Positions 48,723-61,168 of a stretch of 64,000 bases of DNA are shown in pieces. Position numbers and translations under genes: made by a program. The stretch lies in the NCBI GenBank assembly GCA_902806565.1, contig CADCXA010000053.1, positions 868,001 to 932,000 on the forward strand. The letters are read 5' to 3'. Numbering within the stretch: the first letter of the stretch is position 1; each line of letters opens with the position of its first letter. The DNA comes from Hypoxylon rubiginosum. Lineage: Eukaryota > Ascomycota > Sordariomycetes > Xylariales > Hypoxylaceae. Under the pieces are notes generated by a model. That model was not told the DNA's origin. It did no database searches and saw only the letters and a program-made list of their open reading frames with translations.

Positions 48723-51700
48723 GCCACCCAGACTTATGTCATGGGCAAAATTGGTCATCGGTCATCTAGCTGGTGACCTGAGCTTTAGGCCCAACCTCTA
48801 AAGTGCTTTCTCGGTGTATATATCGCGCCACCGGTTTGAAATGATGGGATGTGACTACGAGTCCACATCATAGAGTCGGTGAGAAGCCCGTGGGCTTGGG
48901 GCAATCGCCGGAGTGGAACCGCTCCGGTCATCCGAACCGACTTGTGACTTGAAGTTATAAAAGCAATACCCGAGGTTGGCCAGCTGGCGGTATTACCAAG
49001 GCTATGTAAGCTGGTAGCCAGTGTAGACCTACAGTTTAGAGGAGAGGATGGATCATTTTTCCAGCTGATCCGTTACATCCAGTGATAGCGGCACGGTAAT
49101 TGCAATAGTAACATCCATCCCGACGTAGTACAAACGAAGCCCAATAGAAGGGCTTTCAGGTGGGTTAGGGTGATTTAGCCAGGAATCCGGGGAATAGGAT
49201 GTAAGCTCAAGTCCCCAAGATACTTTGTCGGTTACTCGATCATTGTTGCTCGTAGGTCTATTTGCCGTCGAGGCGTACAACGAGGTGTAGTGGTGCCCCT
49301 GAATCTGCCGTCTGAACCAATCAAGAAATCTCCGTATCGGAAAATATGAATGGCTAAGCATAGCGTGCGTTAACGTTATTTATTAGGTTCTGACATGTAC
49401 ATTAGACTGATCTAAGCATGGAGTTCAATAAAGGCAAATCTGATTACGACGGCGCTGCTATAATTGCGCGGCAACTTAGCCGCCGTGCATACCTACTAGG
49501 TACCGTGAGAAAGTCATCGACGAGATCGATGCTTACTAACTCCTCGTTCGTGTATCACTGCTATTTGCCTGACGACTTTCACTACGCTGATAGCATGAAA
49601 GCAACAGGATAAGAGATGGATTTCAAATGATTAGCAATCCTGGGCACTTCTCAATTGGAAAAACGTGGTCTTGCCGACGACTTCTTGAAGATCGGGACAA
49701 TCCGGCTGGCTCGAATCTTTCATGCAGGGTCCTTATCGCGATTCACTGCATACACTTGAGGCGTAACACCACTCCCTCGGGTCATCCTTATGGCCAGGGT
49801 TTCAGGAAACAAGTCGGACCGGCCACACCTATACCTTAAGAGTATGTAATGTCTCTGGGTTGCTGTAGCTGATCGTTTAGGTCTACATTGTCTTTGGTTC
49901 ATGTCGTTGCAGCGAGGAATGTTGCTTTGAAGGAACTCCAGCCAATTGCAGAATGCTCTCCGCCGGTGGGAAGAGAGGAAACGATAACGCAAATGGGTTG
50001 CTGCCTCACCTAGAATGTCTCTCAAGCCCGAATCTAGCACGTCCTCGTCATGAAAGAGCTCATTACTCATTATAAATATTTCCGAGCTTGGGAGACCACG
50101 AGGCGCCTGGATTTCCGGGCCCGTTTCCGGAAGAGTTCCACACCCCTGAAAATCATGAGATACGATGCAACGGTCCCTAGAGTATAAACAGAGACGACTA
50201 GATATCTTGAATGTTATGTATGTTAGGTATATTCCCTTCCCGGGGATTGCTTCCGGTGTACTTCTTCCATCCTAAGGAGAGCAGGCAAGCGACGACGCTG
50301 TCGTTGGAACTAGGACCCTGACCGCACGCTGGTTGGGCGCCCGTCAAGAAAAATAGATGCCTATAGGTACCTACCTCGTAGGTAAGTAGCCTCCGAAGGT
50401 AGCGACCTGGTAAGACTGGGTAACGGAGCAATTAGGGCCGAAGTTGCTCTTCTTCATGATCGCACTACTAGACGGGCACATGTCGGTTGTTATAAGCGAA
50501 GTCTTCAAAAAGCTTGGCTCCCAGTGGGCAAAGGAGCACGAAGATTGTGTTGAAGTTTTGGATTGGAGAACCTGACATGCGCCCAACCCATTTGAGCATT
50601 TGAGCTTAATCCCCCCCTGGTCCCTGTCCTATCTTGTTAGCTTGCACATGCCCAACTCCCCACTGTCCTTGCTGTACCTATCACATACCACATATTTTTA
50701 AGGTCTTCAATAACCTGACGTCACCCATGTGCTCTGCTTAGATAGCGTTTTCTCTTTCGCGAAAGATGCAATGATCGTACTTCATGATTGTCACAATTTA
50801 GTAACGTGCGTACTCAACTCTCAATAGGACTTCCGAAGGATTGTTCTAATGAACATTCATTTGCTTTACAATGTTCATGTATCCAACCGTTTGATGGAAA
50901 TATCTAAGCACGTGTTTATCGATAAGCGTATGCAGCTAACTTAACCACGGATAACATTATTGGGATCGCGTAAGGCCCGGTCTAGGGGGTCTAGGGTCTC
51001 TACCCCGCAATGCGTCAACTCTCGGGACAAGGGACGAGGATATTGCGGCATCGAGCATGAATTTCAGATGCTACAGATGTCAGCGTCTAGAAAAGAAGGC
51101 GAGGAACACCCTAAGTCATCTTCAACTTCTACCTCATTGTTCGTGGATTACCAGTCACGATATTCAGTTTCCAGTTGTACTTCAAAGTCGGACTTCCGGA
51201 TGAAATCACCACATCAAAATTCAATGTTAATCGCCGCCTAAGAAATTCCGGTTGAACGGGGCCAGCAGATGAGTGTAGATCTCCCTGCAATGCCGAGATC
51301 CAACCATGTGCAGGCGTCCGGGTACAAGTTCCATATAATCCACCTAGCATACTACATGTACATTTGACTTCCTTTTGTCTTTCTTGTCGTCCAACCTACC
51401 CGCGTCGAGAACTATCATTTGTAATGAAAGGATAACGACGGGCAACGTTCATCCAATCATGACTAATGTCATACCTCACCCGAGGCAAAGGCAAGCATTG
51501 CTGAAGTTAAGCAGACGTTGAGGTTCGATCGGTTAGTGTAAGTACCTGAGGTATGTTGTCAATAGTGCTATTTTCGTTTCATTAGGACTACGGGACGAAT
51601 GCCACGTCCAAGTATCACAGACATGCCGTACATTGTAGCGGTACGTGCCACTATACAACATCATCCTGCTTCCAATTCGATGCTGATATGATGGAGGTTA

Positions 51701-53462
51701 TGCGTAACCAAGACCCCGCATTTGATATTCTCGGTAGTCCAGCTCAACACCACCAACTAATAGGTGCGGTACGTGGAGGTATAGAGGGGGATTCGACGCC
51801 AATCACCAATGACATCTCGGGCGGTAGGAAGTAGGAAGTAGGAGCAGTACAATAAGTGTCATCGTGCCTACTTTCCGCATTTATCATTCTTCCTAACGTG
51901 AAGAAGAGAAGTCACACTTGCTTCTTGACTTTGTTCTTGATCTCCTTATTGTTCTTGCTATACCTAATATATGCCCCGATACCTAAAGTGAGTATGTAAG
52001 TTCATTACAATTTTCCAAGGTTTGCATTATACATACGACGTCCATCCGACTACCTCCCTGCTCCTCGTTAACCTTGAAAGACAACCGAGGTCAACAAGAT
52101 TCCGAGTCCAGCTAGCATATACCTACTGTACTACTACCTACATGTAGGTAGGTAGTCGACTTTACTCGACCTTTTTCTTTTCCCTTTTAAATCTTCAAAG
52201 AAGTCGTGACGCTGATCTCCTTCGCTAAGCGACCGCGCGCTCGTCCTCCAAGTTTGATGCTTTGTGTTCTCGAACCCCCCATTACGTCTTGCGCATCCAC
52301 GTTCTTAGCTGGTCGCGTTGGTCGTGTTGGTCGTGTACCGGCTTGAATCCGCCAATTTAAAACAACATCATCTATCAACTGTTGATTCCCTTAGCAAACA
52401 AAATTCGGACCATCTTCCTCGGTTTCACGAACGACGGAATATTCCTTCGTTGTCTTGCTGACATCATCTTGCTTTTTCTTCCTCGGCCCGCACAGGCCCT
52501 TTCAGCTCAAGCTTGTTGAACTCAGCTTGTTGAGCTCAACCTGATACACAGGGTCCAGCATCCGTCATCCTGCCGGTCTCGGTGAGCTTACCTAGGTACA
52601 CAATCCAAGGCTGAGGGCTGAGATCAGTTATCAGTTGGGGGGAATAGAAGCCCGTGTCCGGTTCATCTATTAATTGTGCTGAGACACTGTTGCACAAGTT
52701 GGTTGGTTCCCCCATCTCATTGTCTATAGGTAATTTCTCTACTTGGTACTGGTACTGGTACTGGTACTGTACACTTTTCATGCTATTGATACGGGTGCTA
52801 TTTTGACCGTTATTACGTCTTCTCCTCGATCCTTTCAGGCATGCTATTACCAATTATACCAATTTACTACCCTATTGGTGGATCTTCGCAAACCTGGGTG
52901 GGAGTTCTGGCACGGGTATCCGAGATGCAATTCCAACGTCCCAATCAGCCCCGTCCTTCTTCTTTGCCCCGGGTCCTTAGCTTAGGCTCCTTAGCATATC
53001 TTTCATCTTTAACCCCCCCCACTCCCTATCTTTTCCGATGAGGTCCACATCTACGTCTGTTACAGACAATGAAAGCCTCAACCACATTACCGTTTAAACC
53101 CGCTAAATGAAGCCGAATTACATATCGGTTGTCTAATCCACCTCGGTCATGGGCCACGCTGTTCTGGCGGGTGTTGAGCGCACCAGCCAATGGCGTTTTG
53201 CCGGACCTTCTCTGGAGTTCCCTACCTAGTCCGGCTTTTCCTATAAGCTTACCAGCCGCCTCAACATATTAAAAGCCACGCCATAGTCGCTCCTCGCGGA
53301 CAATGTTGCTAACCATGTTGTGATTCATCTTAGCTTTGCTACCCTCCCTCTGTGGTCGCCTCCTTCCCCCTTAGAGTTTTTAGACGGGGAACTCGGCCTC
53401 TGCGTCAAGCGTACGATTTCTTCGACTCCTTTTTGCCTTGCCTGGCCTTCCCGCCTGGAATT
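48723..53462. other. 4.7-kb gene-poor gap
   Basis: The longest stretch without a supported gene. Frames of 60-116 codons occur on both strands (for example 49053-49361 and 49720-50070, both minus). They lack domains, flanking exons or agreement with each other. The gap includes an ACCTAGGT palindrome at 52590-52597, a hexanucleotide microsatellite at 52744-52769, and the CT-rich promoter of the following carrier gene. It could hide decayed genes or noncoding transcripts. Confidence 0.5.
52744..52769. repeat. GGTACT hexanucleotide microsatellite
   Basis: Just over four tandem copies of GGTACT (read TGGTAC in another phase), ending in GTAC. It lies in noncoding sequence. Confidence 0.85.
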
Positions 53463-54595
53463 ATGAGCTCCAACACCCTGAAGCAAGCCGCGGAAGCAGC
53501 ACGAACCAAGTCGTCCACCATGGGCAAGCAAGGCTCGGAGACGGTTGCCGTCGTGGGAACTGACTTCTTGCACACTCCCATCATGCGGGCGGCTCTCCCG
53601 TTCGTTAACGGCGGCCTCTCTGGAATGGTCGCCACCACCGTCATCCAACCCGTGGACATGATCAAGGTCCGACTGCAGCTTGCGGGCGAGGGCATCGCTA
53701 CGGGTCCCAAGCCCACGCCGTTATCCGTCACGCGAGACATCCTCGCGCAGGGCAAGGTGCTCGACTTATATACCGGTCTCTCGGCCGGCCTTCTCCGCCA
53801 AGCCGTATATACCACGGCCAGGTTAGGCTTCTTCGACACATTTATGAAGAGCCTAGCGGTGCGCGCCAAGGAAAACGGCACCCAGATCAGCTTCGCGGAG
53901 CGCGCGGGCGCGGGTCTCGCGGCGGGCGGGATCGCGGCATTCGTCGGCAACCCAGCGGACCTGGCGCTGATCCGGATGCAGTCGGACGGCCTGAAGCCCC
54001 TGGCCGAGCGCAAGAACTACAAGTCGGTGGTGGACGCGCTGTCGTCGATCGTCAAGTCGGAAGGGGTGACGGCGCTGTGGGCGGGCGCGGCGCCGACGGT
54101 GGTGCGCGCCATGTCGCTGAACCTGGGCCAGCTGGCCTTCTTCTCGGAGGCCAAGGCGCAGCTCAAGGAGCGCACCGCGTGGTCTACCCAGTCGCAGACC
54201 CTCACGGCCAGCGCCATCGCCGGCTTCTTCGCCTCCTTTCTGAGTCTACCTTTTGACTTCGTCAAGACCCGCCTCCAGAAGCAGCAGCGCGGCCCCGACG
54301 GCAAGCTCCCCTACAAGAGCATGACCGACTGCTTCGTCAAGGTCGCCCGCCAGGAGGGGCTCACGCGCTTCTACCGCGGCTTCGGCACGTACTACGTTCG
54401 CATCGCACCGCACGCGTAAGTTTTATCATCCACATATCCCCCAATTTCCCCACATCACACATCAACTCTCCCCCGCCCGCCCCTCGCGGGAATAGCAGAA
54501 TATAGTTGGAGAAAATCAAATAATTCATTACTGACGTAATTCGCAGCATGGTAACCCTTCTCGTTGTGGATTATCTCGGCTGGCTGACGAAATGA
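53463..54595 (+). CDS. Mitochondrial 2-oxoglutarate/malate carrier
   Basis: Exons 53463-54415 and 54547-54595 encode 333 residues. Three carrier repeats show QPVDMIKVRLQ, GNPADLALIRMQ and SLPFDFVKTRLQ. RAALPFVNGGLSGMVATTVI at the first helix and RAMSLNLGQLAFFSEAKAQL near the fifth match the oxoglutarate/malate carrier group; yeast Dic1 is a relative. These carriers swap 2-oxoglutarate for malate or other dicarboxylates and serve the malate-aspartate shuttle. An N-terminal extension of about 40 Ser/Thr-rich residues precedes the fold. The short last exon supplies YLGWLTK and the stop. It is markedly GC-rich in third positions compared with neighbouring genes, suggesting high expression. Confidence 0.9.
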
Positions 54596-54892
54596 TTTGA
54601 TGAGCTGGAAGCACCCCTTTTTTTTGAACTAAATTATATATATTTTTTACTGTCCATGTAAACAAGAAACATGCACAAACTGTCGAGGGAGGAAGTCTCG
54701 TTTTTAAGGGCGTTTATAGGCAGCATGGGAAAGCATCTATCATTTATGGTGGGAATTGATTAGGAATACCATTCGTACATTTTATAGCTTCAATATACAT
54801 GCACTGCTTGTGCTGCACAGAATGCAAATAGTAGTCATCTATACTTGCGCTGCACGCCTCGAAGCTTCAGCGTCTTTTATAGTTACAATCCC

Positions 54893-56231
54893 CTAACCGC
54901 TCAACGTCGCCTTTTTGCCGCAGATGACCCAGCTCAAGTACCCGCAGGGCCAAATGACCCGGTCCCTTCCGCTCCGCACCTCCCAGCCGTCGCTGTCGGC
55001 GCCGCAGGTGCGCAGGAGGACCTCGACCTCGCCGGCGGTGCGGGTGCGCAGGCACGAGACGAGGCCGTCGAAGACGAGGACGAAGGGGACAACGGGGATC
55101 ACGTAGACGAAGAAGAGCCGCTCGGGCGACCACCAGTACAGCAGCGGCGCGATCAGGAGGATGAAGAAGCCGAAGATGAAGCACGTCGCCATGCCGCCGA
55201 GGGTCCGGTCCTGAAGCTCGAAGATGCTACGAGGTTATTAGTCAAATTCTTATTTTCCCCTTTCCTGATCCTGTGTAGGGAGGTCTTTTGATCTTTACTC
55301 ACCCAAACCCCTCGCTTGTTTCCACAGTGTTCTTTAGTATCGCGCGGGCGAGGTCGTCGTCGAAGTGGTGGAATGCCAGGTTGAAGAGGCGGAATATACC
55401 CTTCTTGCCACTGCCCTTCCCGGCGTACCGGCGCAGCAGGTCGGCGGGCGCGTCGGCGGCGTCGACGGGGCCGCTCACGTACGTCAGGCGGTCGCTCTTC
55501 TTGGACGCGGCCTCCCAGAACTCGACGTGCGGGTGGAGGTCCGTAAGCACGAAATCGACGGCCGCCTCCTCCTCGTCGCGGACGGTGGACGACTTCGTGC
55601 CGGGGTCGGCGACGGCGGCGTAGCTCGGCGTCTCGGAGGAGGCGGCCTGACTAGTCCCGTCGACGACGCCCGCGGACGCGGTCGCGGGCACGGTGCGCGC
55701 GGCCGAGATCGCTAGCTGGCTGTTCAGCGCGCGCTCGATGAAGGGGGTCGGGCCTCCGGCGCCGGCGCAGAAGTCGATGTAGGTGTGCCGCGACACGGAA
55801 GAGCCGAGGACGCGGCGGAGCGTGTCGGCGACGATGGTCGCGGGGCTGCTGTCCTGGAAGAACGGGATGTGGAGGGTCCAGGCGTGCGTCAGACCGCTCT
55901 GGACGTAGGCTCGCAGGAAGGGGGGGAACCTGCGTGGGGTGAGGTCGCGTGGTCAGTAAGACAAGATAGACAGACAGGCTGGAACATGGGGGACGCGCGG
56001 GCGTGGGTAGGACAGCCAAGGGAAGAGGCGGAAAGCCAAGACGAAGATATGTTGAATGCCTGCCTGCCGCATGTCTGCCCTGCGGTCAAATCTGTTGACC
56101 CAACAGGCCAATTGGGGGAGAGGCTAGCGTCGCGGACTTCCGGACTTAGAGTGCTTACGATCTATATTTACTTACCACGGCTGGTCGTCGATCTCCCACA
56201 GATGCATACGGGGAATCCAAGGCGACGCCAT
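54893..56231 (-). CDS. Conserved fungal protein, methyltransferase-like motif plus membrane segments
   Basis: Exons 56231-56176, 55929-55303 and 55226-54893 encode 338 residues. The start MASPWIPRMHLWEIDDQPW is followed by TYIDFCAGAGGPTPFIER, which resembles SAM-binding motif I of class I methyltransferases. FVLTDLHPH comes at the end of a second strand, and FRLFNLAFHHFDDDLAR where motif IV would be. The last exon holds two hydrophobic segments (ATCFIFGFFILLIAPLLYWW and FFVYVIPVVPFVLVFDGLV). I recall uncharacterised fungal proteins with this layout but no assigned function. A membrane-bound methyltransferase-like role is inference. Overall GC content is high, especially in exon 2. Confidence 0.75.
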
Positions 56232-56942
56232 TGTAAGTCGATTAGTTCGATGGGCAGCTTGAATGTGCGTCACTTTTAATGTACCGTAAAACCGTAGCTG
56301 TAAGTGGACTGGGCTTGAGCCAAATAGGACGACTTGTAAACAAGGAGGTATATAGGTAGATAGAAAACTTCAAATGTCTGTGAACCGGCACAGTAGTCGA
56401 ATCTAAGCTTGGCAATCTGGGATATAGATTTTGGATGGTCTAGGAAGAGAGGTACTTCGTAGGGAAGATGAGTAAGTTCGTCTGGCATCCCAACCCCCTT
56501 GGTGCTGTCATCATGACAGCCTCATGTTTTAGACGATTTTTGACATTTGTTGAGTTTCGGGTTGAGCTCGGACGTAGCTCCTGGAAGCTTTCAGCCCCTG
56601 TGCCCCTGTGCCCCTGTTAGTATGAGCTACAGTGGGGATTGTTAACAGACCGACAGGGGGTTTCAGGGGATTACTTGACCCCTGCGTCATTAACGTAAGG
56701 CTGAAACGGGGGACGTGGGATATGCTACGAGGTACCTAATGCCCTCTATGCCCCCTATGCCCCTTACGCTACAGATGTGACAGCAACGTGCTACGAACTC
56801 GACACAGGTCTATGGGAAGAAGCTTGTTCTAACTGCGAATTACTAAATTCGAGATCAAGCCTCAGCAAAATGGTATTGATTGAACGATTATCTTGGTAAA
56901 GATGAAGAATTTCAGTCTACTTCTTTGACGCTGGCAAATATC
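56232..56942. other. Divergent spacer upstream of the P450
   Basis: About 710 bases. Contains a CCCCTGTG tandem at 56594-56618 and a related TATGCCCC/CTATGCCCC cluster near 56740-56765. It must hold the promoters of the P450 gene and the 338-aa protein gene. No coding sequence is supported. Confidence 0.5.
56594..56618. repeat. CCCCTGTG short tandem repeat
   Basis: Three consecutive copies of the octamer GCCCCTGT, about 325 bases before the P450 start. Confidence 0.8.
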
Positions 56943-58580
56943 ATGGCGCTCTTGGGAAGCTCGGGGCTCGCATGGCTTGGATTGCTTGGAGTCATCTTTT
57001 GCTATCGATTCGTCTTACGAACCCCAACTATTCGTCGAAATGGGGTTCCACTGAGGTATACATACTGCTAGCTGTTACTGTTGGGAATACGAACAAGAAT
57101 TGGCGACTGACTTCACGATAGGAAACCTCCCAATACCCTTCCTATCGTAGGCAATGGTGTCTTATTTCTTCAAGCGCGCCAGAAACTCTTTTCGTGGTTC
57201 GTCAAGTGTGAAAAGCAATTTGGACTTGAGACGTTCCAAATCAGCGTCCCGACCCTTCCTCCAGGGGTAGTGATTAATGACCCCAAGAACTTGGAATATG
57301 TTTTCAAGAATGAGGGCATTTTCGGCAAAGGCGACTTCTTCAAGCGTCTTTCCAGAGACTTGTTCGGCAATGGGATCATCAATGTGGACGGCGAGCTGTG
57401 GAAGGCTCAGAGGAAAGCCGGACTTGCGTTTCTCAATGCCTCCAATTTGCGAGTATTGACGGATGTTGCGCTACCGAGATATCTCGGCCAGGCCATCAAG
57501 CACCTGAATGGGAAAACACGCGATGGAAATGTCGTCGATCTGCAGATGATATTTCATGAGATCACGAGTCAGCTTATGGGAAAGATGGCTTATGACATGG
57601 AGATGCATGCTGACGACGACTTCACCGTTGCCTTTGACTATGCATCAGGCGCAACTACTGAGCGCTTTCAAAACCCACTGTGGTTCGTTACAGAACCCTT
57701 CACGGGTTCCCAGTTCAGAAAGGCACTCAAGACAATTCGTGTCTTCGGGCTTAGGATAGTAGACAATGCTGCTAGAACTCCCGACAAGAATCGAGACCCT
57801 AGTTCCGGATCAGATTCAAATTCTAACAGGCTGGATGAAGTGTCTGGCAGCCTAATACAGTCTCTGCTAGAAGTCTTTGCTGATGACCAGAAGCTAGTAT
57901 CTGATGCTGCCCTGAACTATCTTTCAGCAGGGAGAGACACGGTCGCGCAAGCCTTGACATGGTGCACTTATCTCCTTATGCAACATGGTCTAGTTGTTAA
58001 TAAGATCCGAGAGGAAGCCATAGCAGCGTCGGGAATAAACCTACGCATAGGTACCAAAGACGAGATTAATTCAGCCGTTTTCACACCAATATCGTTACCG
58101 TACACCACGGCAACTTTCTACGAAACGCTACGCTTATACCCTCCGATTCCTTTTGAAATCAAACAATGCGAAAAAGCAACCACTCTACCCGATGGCACCT
58201 TTCTTCCTGAGAAGTCGATCGTCTTCTGGTGTACCTGGGCTATGAATAGGTCGAGAATCTGTTGGGGGGATGATGCCGACTCCTTCCGACCGGAGCGATG
58301 GCTCACGGAGGACGGCAAGCTAATCACGAAGAGCGCCGCCGAGTTCCCAGTATTCAACGGCGGCCCGCGGCTGTGCCTTGGAAAGCGAATGGCCGAGCTA
58401 TTGGCTGTCCAAGTCATTGCGACGATGGTTCTGCTTTTCGAATTCACGCCCGCCTACCGAGGCGAGAGAGTCAGCAAGAGTAGCCTTACGTTACCAATGG
58501 AGGGCGGACTCCCATGTTTCGTGAAGCCCAGCCAATATCACACCCTCATAATATCGCAAGTTGCAGTCGAACCTAGGTAG
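56943..58580 (+). CDS. Cytochrome P450, fatty-acid/alkane hydroxylase type (CYP52-like)
   Basis: Exons 56943-57055 and 57122-58580 encode 523 residues. An N-terminal membrane anchor (SGLAWLGLLGVIFCYRFVL) is followed by a proline hinge. GDFFKRLSRDLFGNGIINVD and ELWKAQRKAGLAFLNASNLR match the C-helix region of CYP52-type enzymes. The I-helix reads NYLSAGRDTVAQALTW, the K-helix ExxR is FYETLRLYPPIPF, and the heme loop FNGGPRLCLGK has Cys456. CYP52-clan enzymes hydroxylate the omega end of fatty acids or alkanes at the ER; the exact family and substrate are inferred. The ATG at 56943 gives the expected short N-terminus, though an in-frame ATG lies at 56880. The tail of a dead GMC oxidoreductase follows at once. 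Confidence 0.9.
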
Positions 58581-58620
58581 ACGAAAGCTCACTCCTAGCC
58601 GGGCGGGAGGCGCAACCACC

Positions 58621-58852
58621 CAGACGCTTTCCGCGTCGGGGCCTGGAAGTACGTCCTCCACCGCGTACCACGGCTCGGCCGCCATGCTGCCCCGGGACAG
58701 GGGTGGCGTCGTGGATCCGGCTCGTCGTGTACAGGATCGAAAACCTTCGCGTCGTCGACACTAGCGTCTTCCCGCTGATCCCGCGCGGCAACATATTTTC
58801 TATGGTGTATACCATGGTCGAGAAGGCGGCAGATATCATCAAGGGTCGCTAG
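58621..58852 (+). pseudogene. C-terminal remnant of a GMC oxidoreductase
   Basis: AYHGSAAMLPRDRGGVVDP, then after one frameshift near 58715, VYRIENLRVVDTSVFPLIPR and NIFSMVYTMVEKAADIIKGR before a TAG at 58850-58852. This is the GMC C-terminal domain, with the active-site His segment and the conserved V(V)D-S-FP motif. Nothing of the FAD-binding part remains, because the P450 coding sequence ends only about 40 bases upstream. It belongs to the aryl-alcohol/glucose oxidase branch, not the FAO branch at 7-9 kb. A truncated relic. Confidence 0.82.
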
Positions 58853-59370
58853 GGGATGTAAGGACGTATAATACGTTTAAGCGATAGTAAATGATCCTTC
58901 CTTAGGACCGCGACTGAGGTTATTTATTAAAAAAGGTCCAGTAACAGGTGCCTGCCTAGCAGGATTATAATGAAAGAGGTTTGACACCTGCTAGTTGTGC
59001 ATGGCACGGAAATCCCTCGAGTTCTTTCTTCCAATCCATTTTGATATACCCCTGAGTCGGGTAGTCGCCGATTTCGTTTCCTGAGTAACACCTGATCCTT
59101 GAACGGACCCAGGGAACGCAGCACCAGCTGGCGAGAACGATTACGCAGCAACGGAGATGCATTTCGACTTTCGGTCAGCGGGCCAATTCCAACTACGACA
59201 TTATCATCGTTTTATTTTCTCACTCTTTGGAAAATTCAACACGATTTATTTATATCTACACTACTTTCTACGAATAAACATTCGTTTGCCATCATTTGTA
59301 TTCCCCTTCGATCTTTTTATTCATCCTTACTCCTCTGCAGATCTAGAACCTACCCACGAAGCATCGCGCA
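58853..59370. promoter_or_regulatory. Upstream region of the amidoligase gene
   Basis: About 520 bases. The final 170 are rich in TTT/TTC runs, as in fungal core promoters and leaders. No gene is supported. Confidence 0.45.
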
Positions 59371-60850
59371 ATGGCAGGCGAACTACTAGACTGGGACACA
59401 TGCGGTTGGGATGAGGACCAGGACGGGGACCAATCCACTACCTTCACTACCTCCAAGTTCGACCAGATAATTGAGACGCCCGATGACAGCCAGGGCCCTT
59501 TAACGTTTGGAATTGAGCTGGAGTTCTTAGTCCCAGTCATACGCAACGTCTATTGGGATGACCCCCATCCGCAAGACGGGCGCCCTGCATTTCGATATAA
59601 TACCCAAGCCAGCTTGTACTTCGACTCCGACCCCTACCAGTTGACTTGCGACCTCGATGATAAGATCCGCGACGTCCTCGAAAAGGCATGTGATGTTCGT
59701 TTTCGCCTCGGAAGAGAGGAGATCTGGCATGCACCTCACGACAACCTACCTCTCTACGACGCATGTAGGCTCGTTGGGGATGAAACTCTTGCGTTCAGGA
59801 CTGGACGCTTCAGCAATCATGAGGCATACGAATGGGTGGGGAAGGAAGTTACTTCAGACGTCCTGAGTTGTGACGATCCTGAGTTCTACACCAAGAGAAT
59901 AAGAGATATCTGCCGGGCCATTCGAGCCATGCGCGTCCATCTCAACAGCACCTGCGGAGTCCACGTCCATGTTGGACATGGTGACGAATCATTCAGCCTT
60001 GTCACGATGAAGAAATTTTCAACTCTGATCCTTCTAGTAGACGAGCTGCTATTAGACCTGCATCATCCTTCACGCACTAAAACCGGCCACTGTGCGCCCC
60101 TTGAGAGCTGGTCGTATGTTCAATCACGCGATATTGAAGGATTGCTGGACGATAACCGTGTCCTATTAACCCCAGGTGAGCGGCAGCAAATGAATGAATT
60201 CGTCCCGACCCGTTTCAACTTTACGCAGCCGAGACGGATTTTGCAGGTCAGTAGTTGGCGCATTTCCTCCCCATCATCTTGCCGACTTGCCTCAGACACT
60301 GGTAGCTAACTCTCGGTCGTAATATGTAGATAAACCTGATTTAGGCAACTGGGGATATCGCAGAACTAGCACAAATCATGGGTGATCAGACTTATGCCTC
60401 GTAAGTACCGAAGCCAACATACCCAACGCACACAGCATAAGAGATTAGACAAGGGCACTAAAATTTATTGACTATCGTAGGTCATCACGGGGATCGATGG
60501 GCTTCCGAAGATTCTTACCTGCCGGTAAGACGGGGGGAAACACCCACACGTTCGAGTTCCGACAAATGACTGGGTGTCTCGATCCCGAACCCATATTGCA
60601 TTGGGTCAGGGTCTGCACGGCCTTCACCGACTTCGCCAGGCACTCCAGTCCCGAGCAGTACAAGGACTTGTTGGACAAAATCATGGACGACAGGTCTACC
60701 TTCTCGAAGTTTGACTTGCTCCTGGCGTTGAATCTGGATCAAGAAGAACAGTACTTTAGGCAGAAAGTAGAAGCTTGGGACAAGGGGAAGGAGCTCGGGT
60801 TTTACGAGGGCGATGAAGAAGGGCGACTGTTCCTTTCTAAGATGGAGTGA
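59371..60850 (+). CDS. Putative amidoligase-fold enzyme
   Basis: Exons 59371-60246, 60345-60400 and 60481-60850 encode 433 residues. LTFGIELEFLVPV near residue 50 is the metal-binding Glu motif of the amidoligase family (glutamine-synthetase-like COOH-NH2 ligases). STCGVHVHVGHGDESF supplies the conserved His pair. After a helical stretch, FRRFLPAG and THTFEFRQMTGCLDPEPIL give the Arg/Glu motif of the C-terminal half. Bacterial relatives are predicted to form peptide bonds in cell-surface or toxin-like peptides; fungal members are numerous and uncharacterised. No signal peptide is seen, so it is probably cytosolic. Its stop is 318 bases from the start of an NLR on the same strand. The motif set looks complete, so activity is plausible. 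Confidence 0.85.
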
Positions 60851-61168
60851 GATGACAACATATACTGTCTTCCAAGCGTCTTAGCAGCGTTTGGTTGAGG
60901 TTCGCGCACCGTTTTGTATTATACTCGCATCCTAGCGACTTTGATAAAGCCTACGGCGCCAACTCATAAGAGCGATTGGCTCATCGATCATTCCTACATG
61001 TACGACAGTGATTTGCCGATTGGTTACACTTGCAGATCTCGTGACTGGCATAGCCTCACCTCGTTTCTGTAGATAGGCGTTTTTCATCCCAGCTCACGGA
61101 CAGCCGGAATCCTGCCATTTCATCATTCCTTTTCTATCCGTTATTCAATGCCTGACTGAGCCGTTTCA
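60851..61168. promoter_or_regulatory. Spacer amidoligase/NLR
   Basis: 318 bases between two genes on the same strand, including the NLR promoter. A CT-rich tract (CATTCCTTTTCTATCCG) precedes the NLR start codon. Confidence 0.45.

Noticed and set aside
49053..49361. Minus-strand 102-codon frame, protein-like in composition
   Set aside because: No recognisable family, no supporting exons either side; kept only as a remark on the gap.
54845..55291. Plus-strand 148-codon GC-rich frame
   Set aside because: Shadow of the last exon of the 338-residue protein; acidic composition follows from GC-rich antisense codons.
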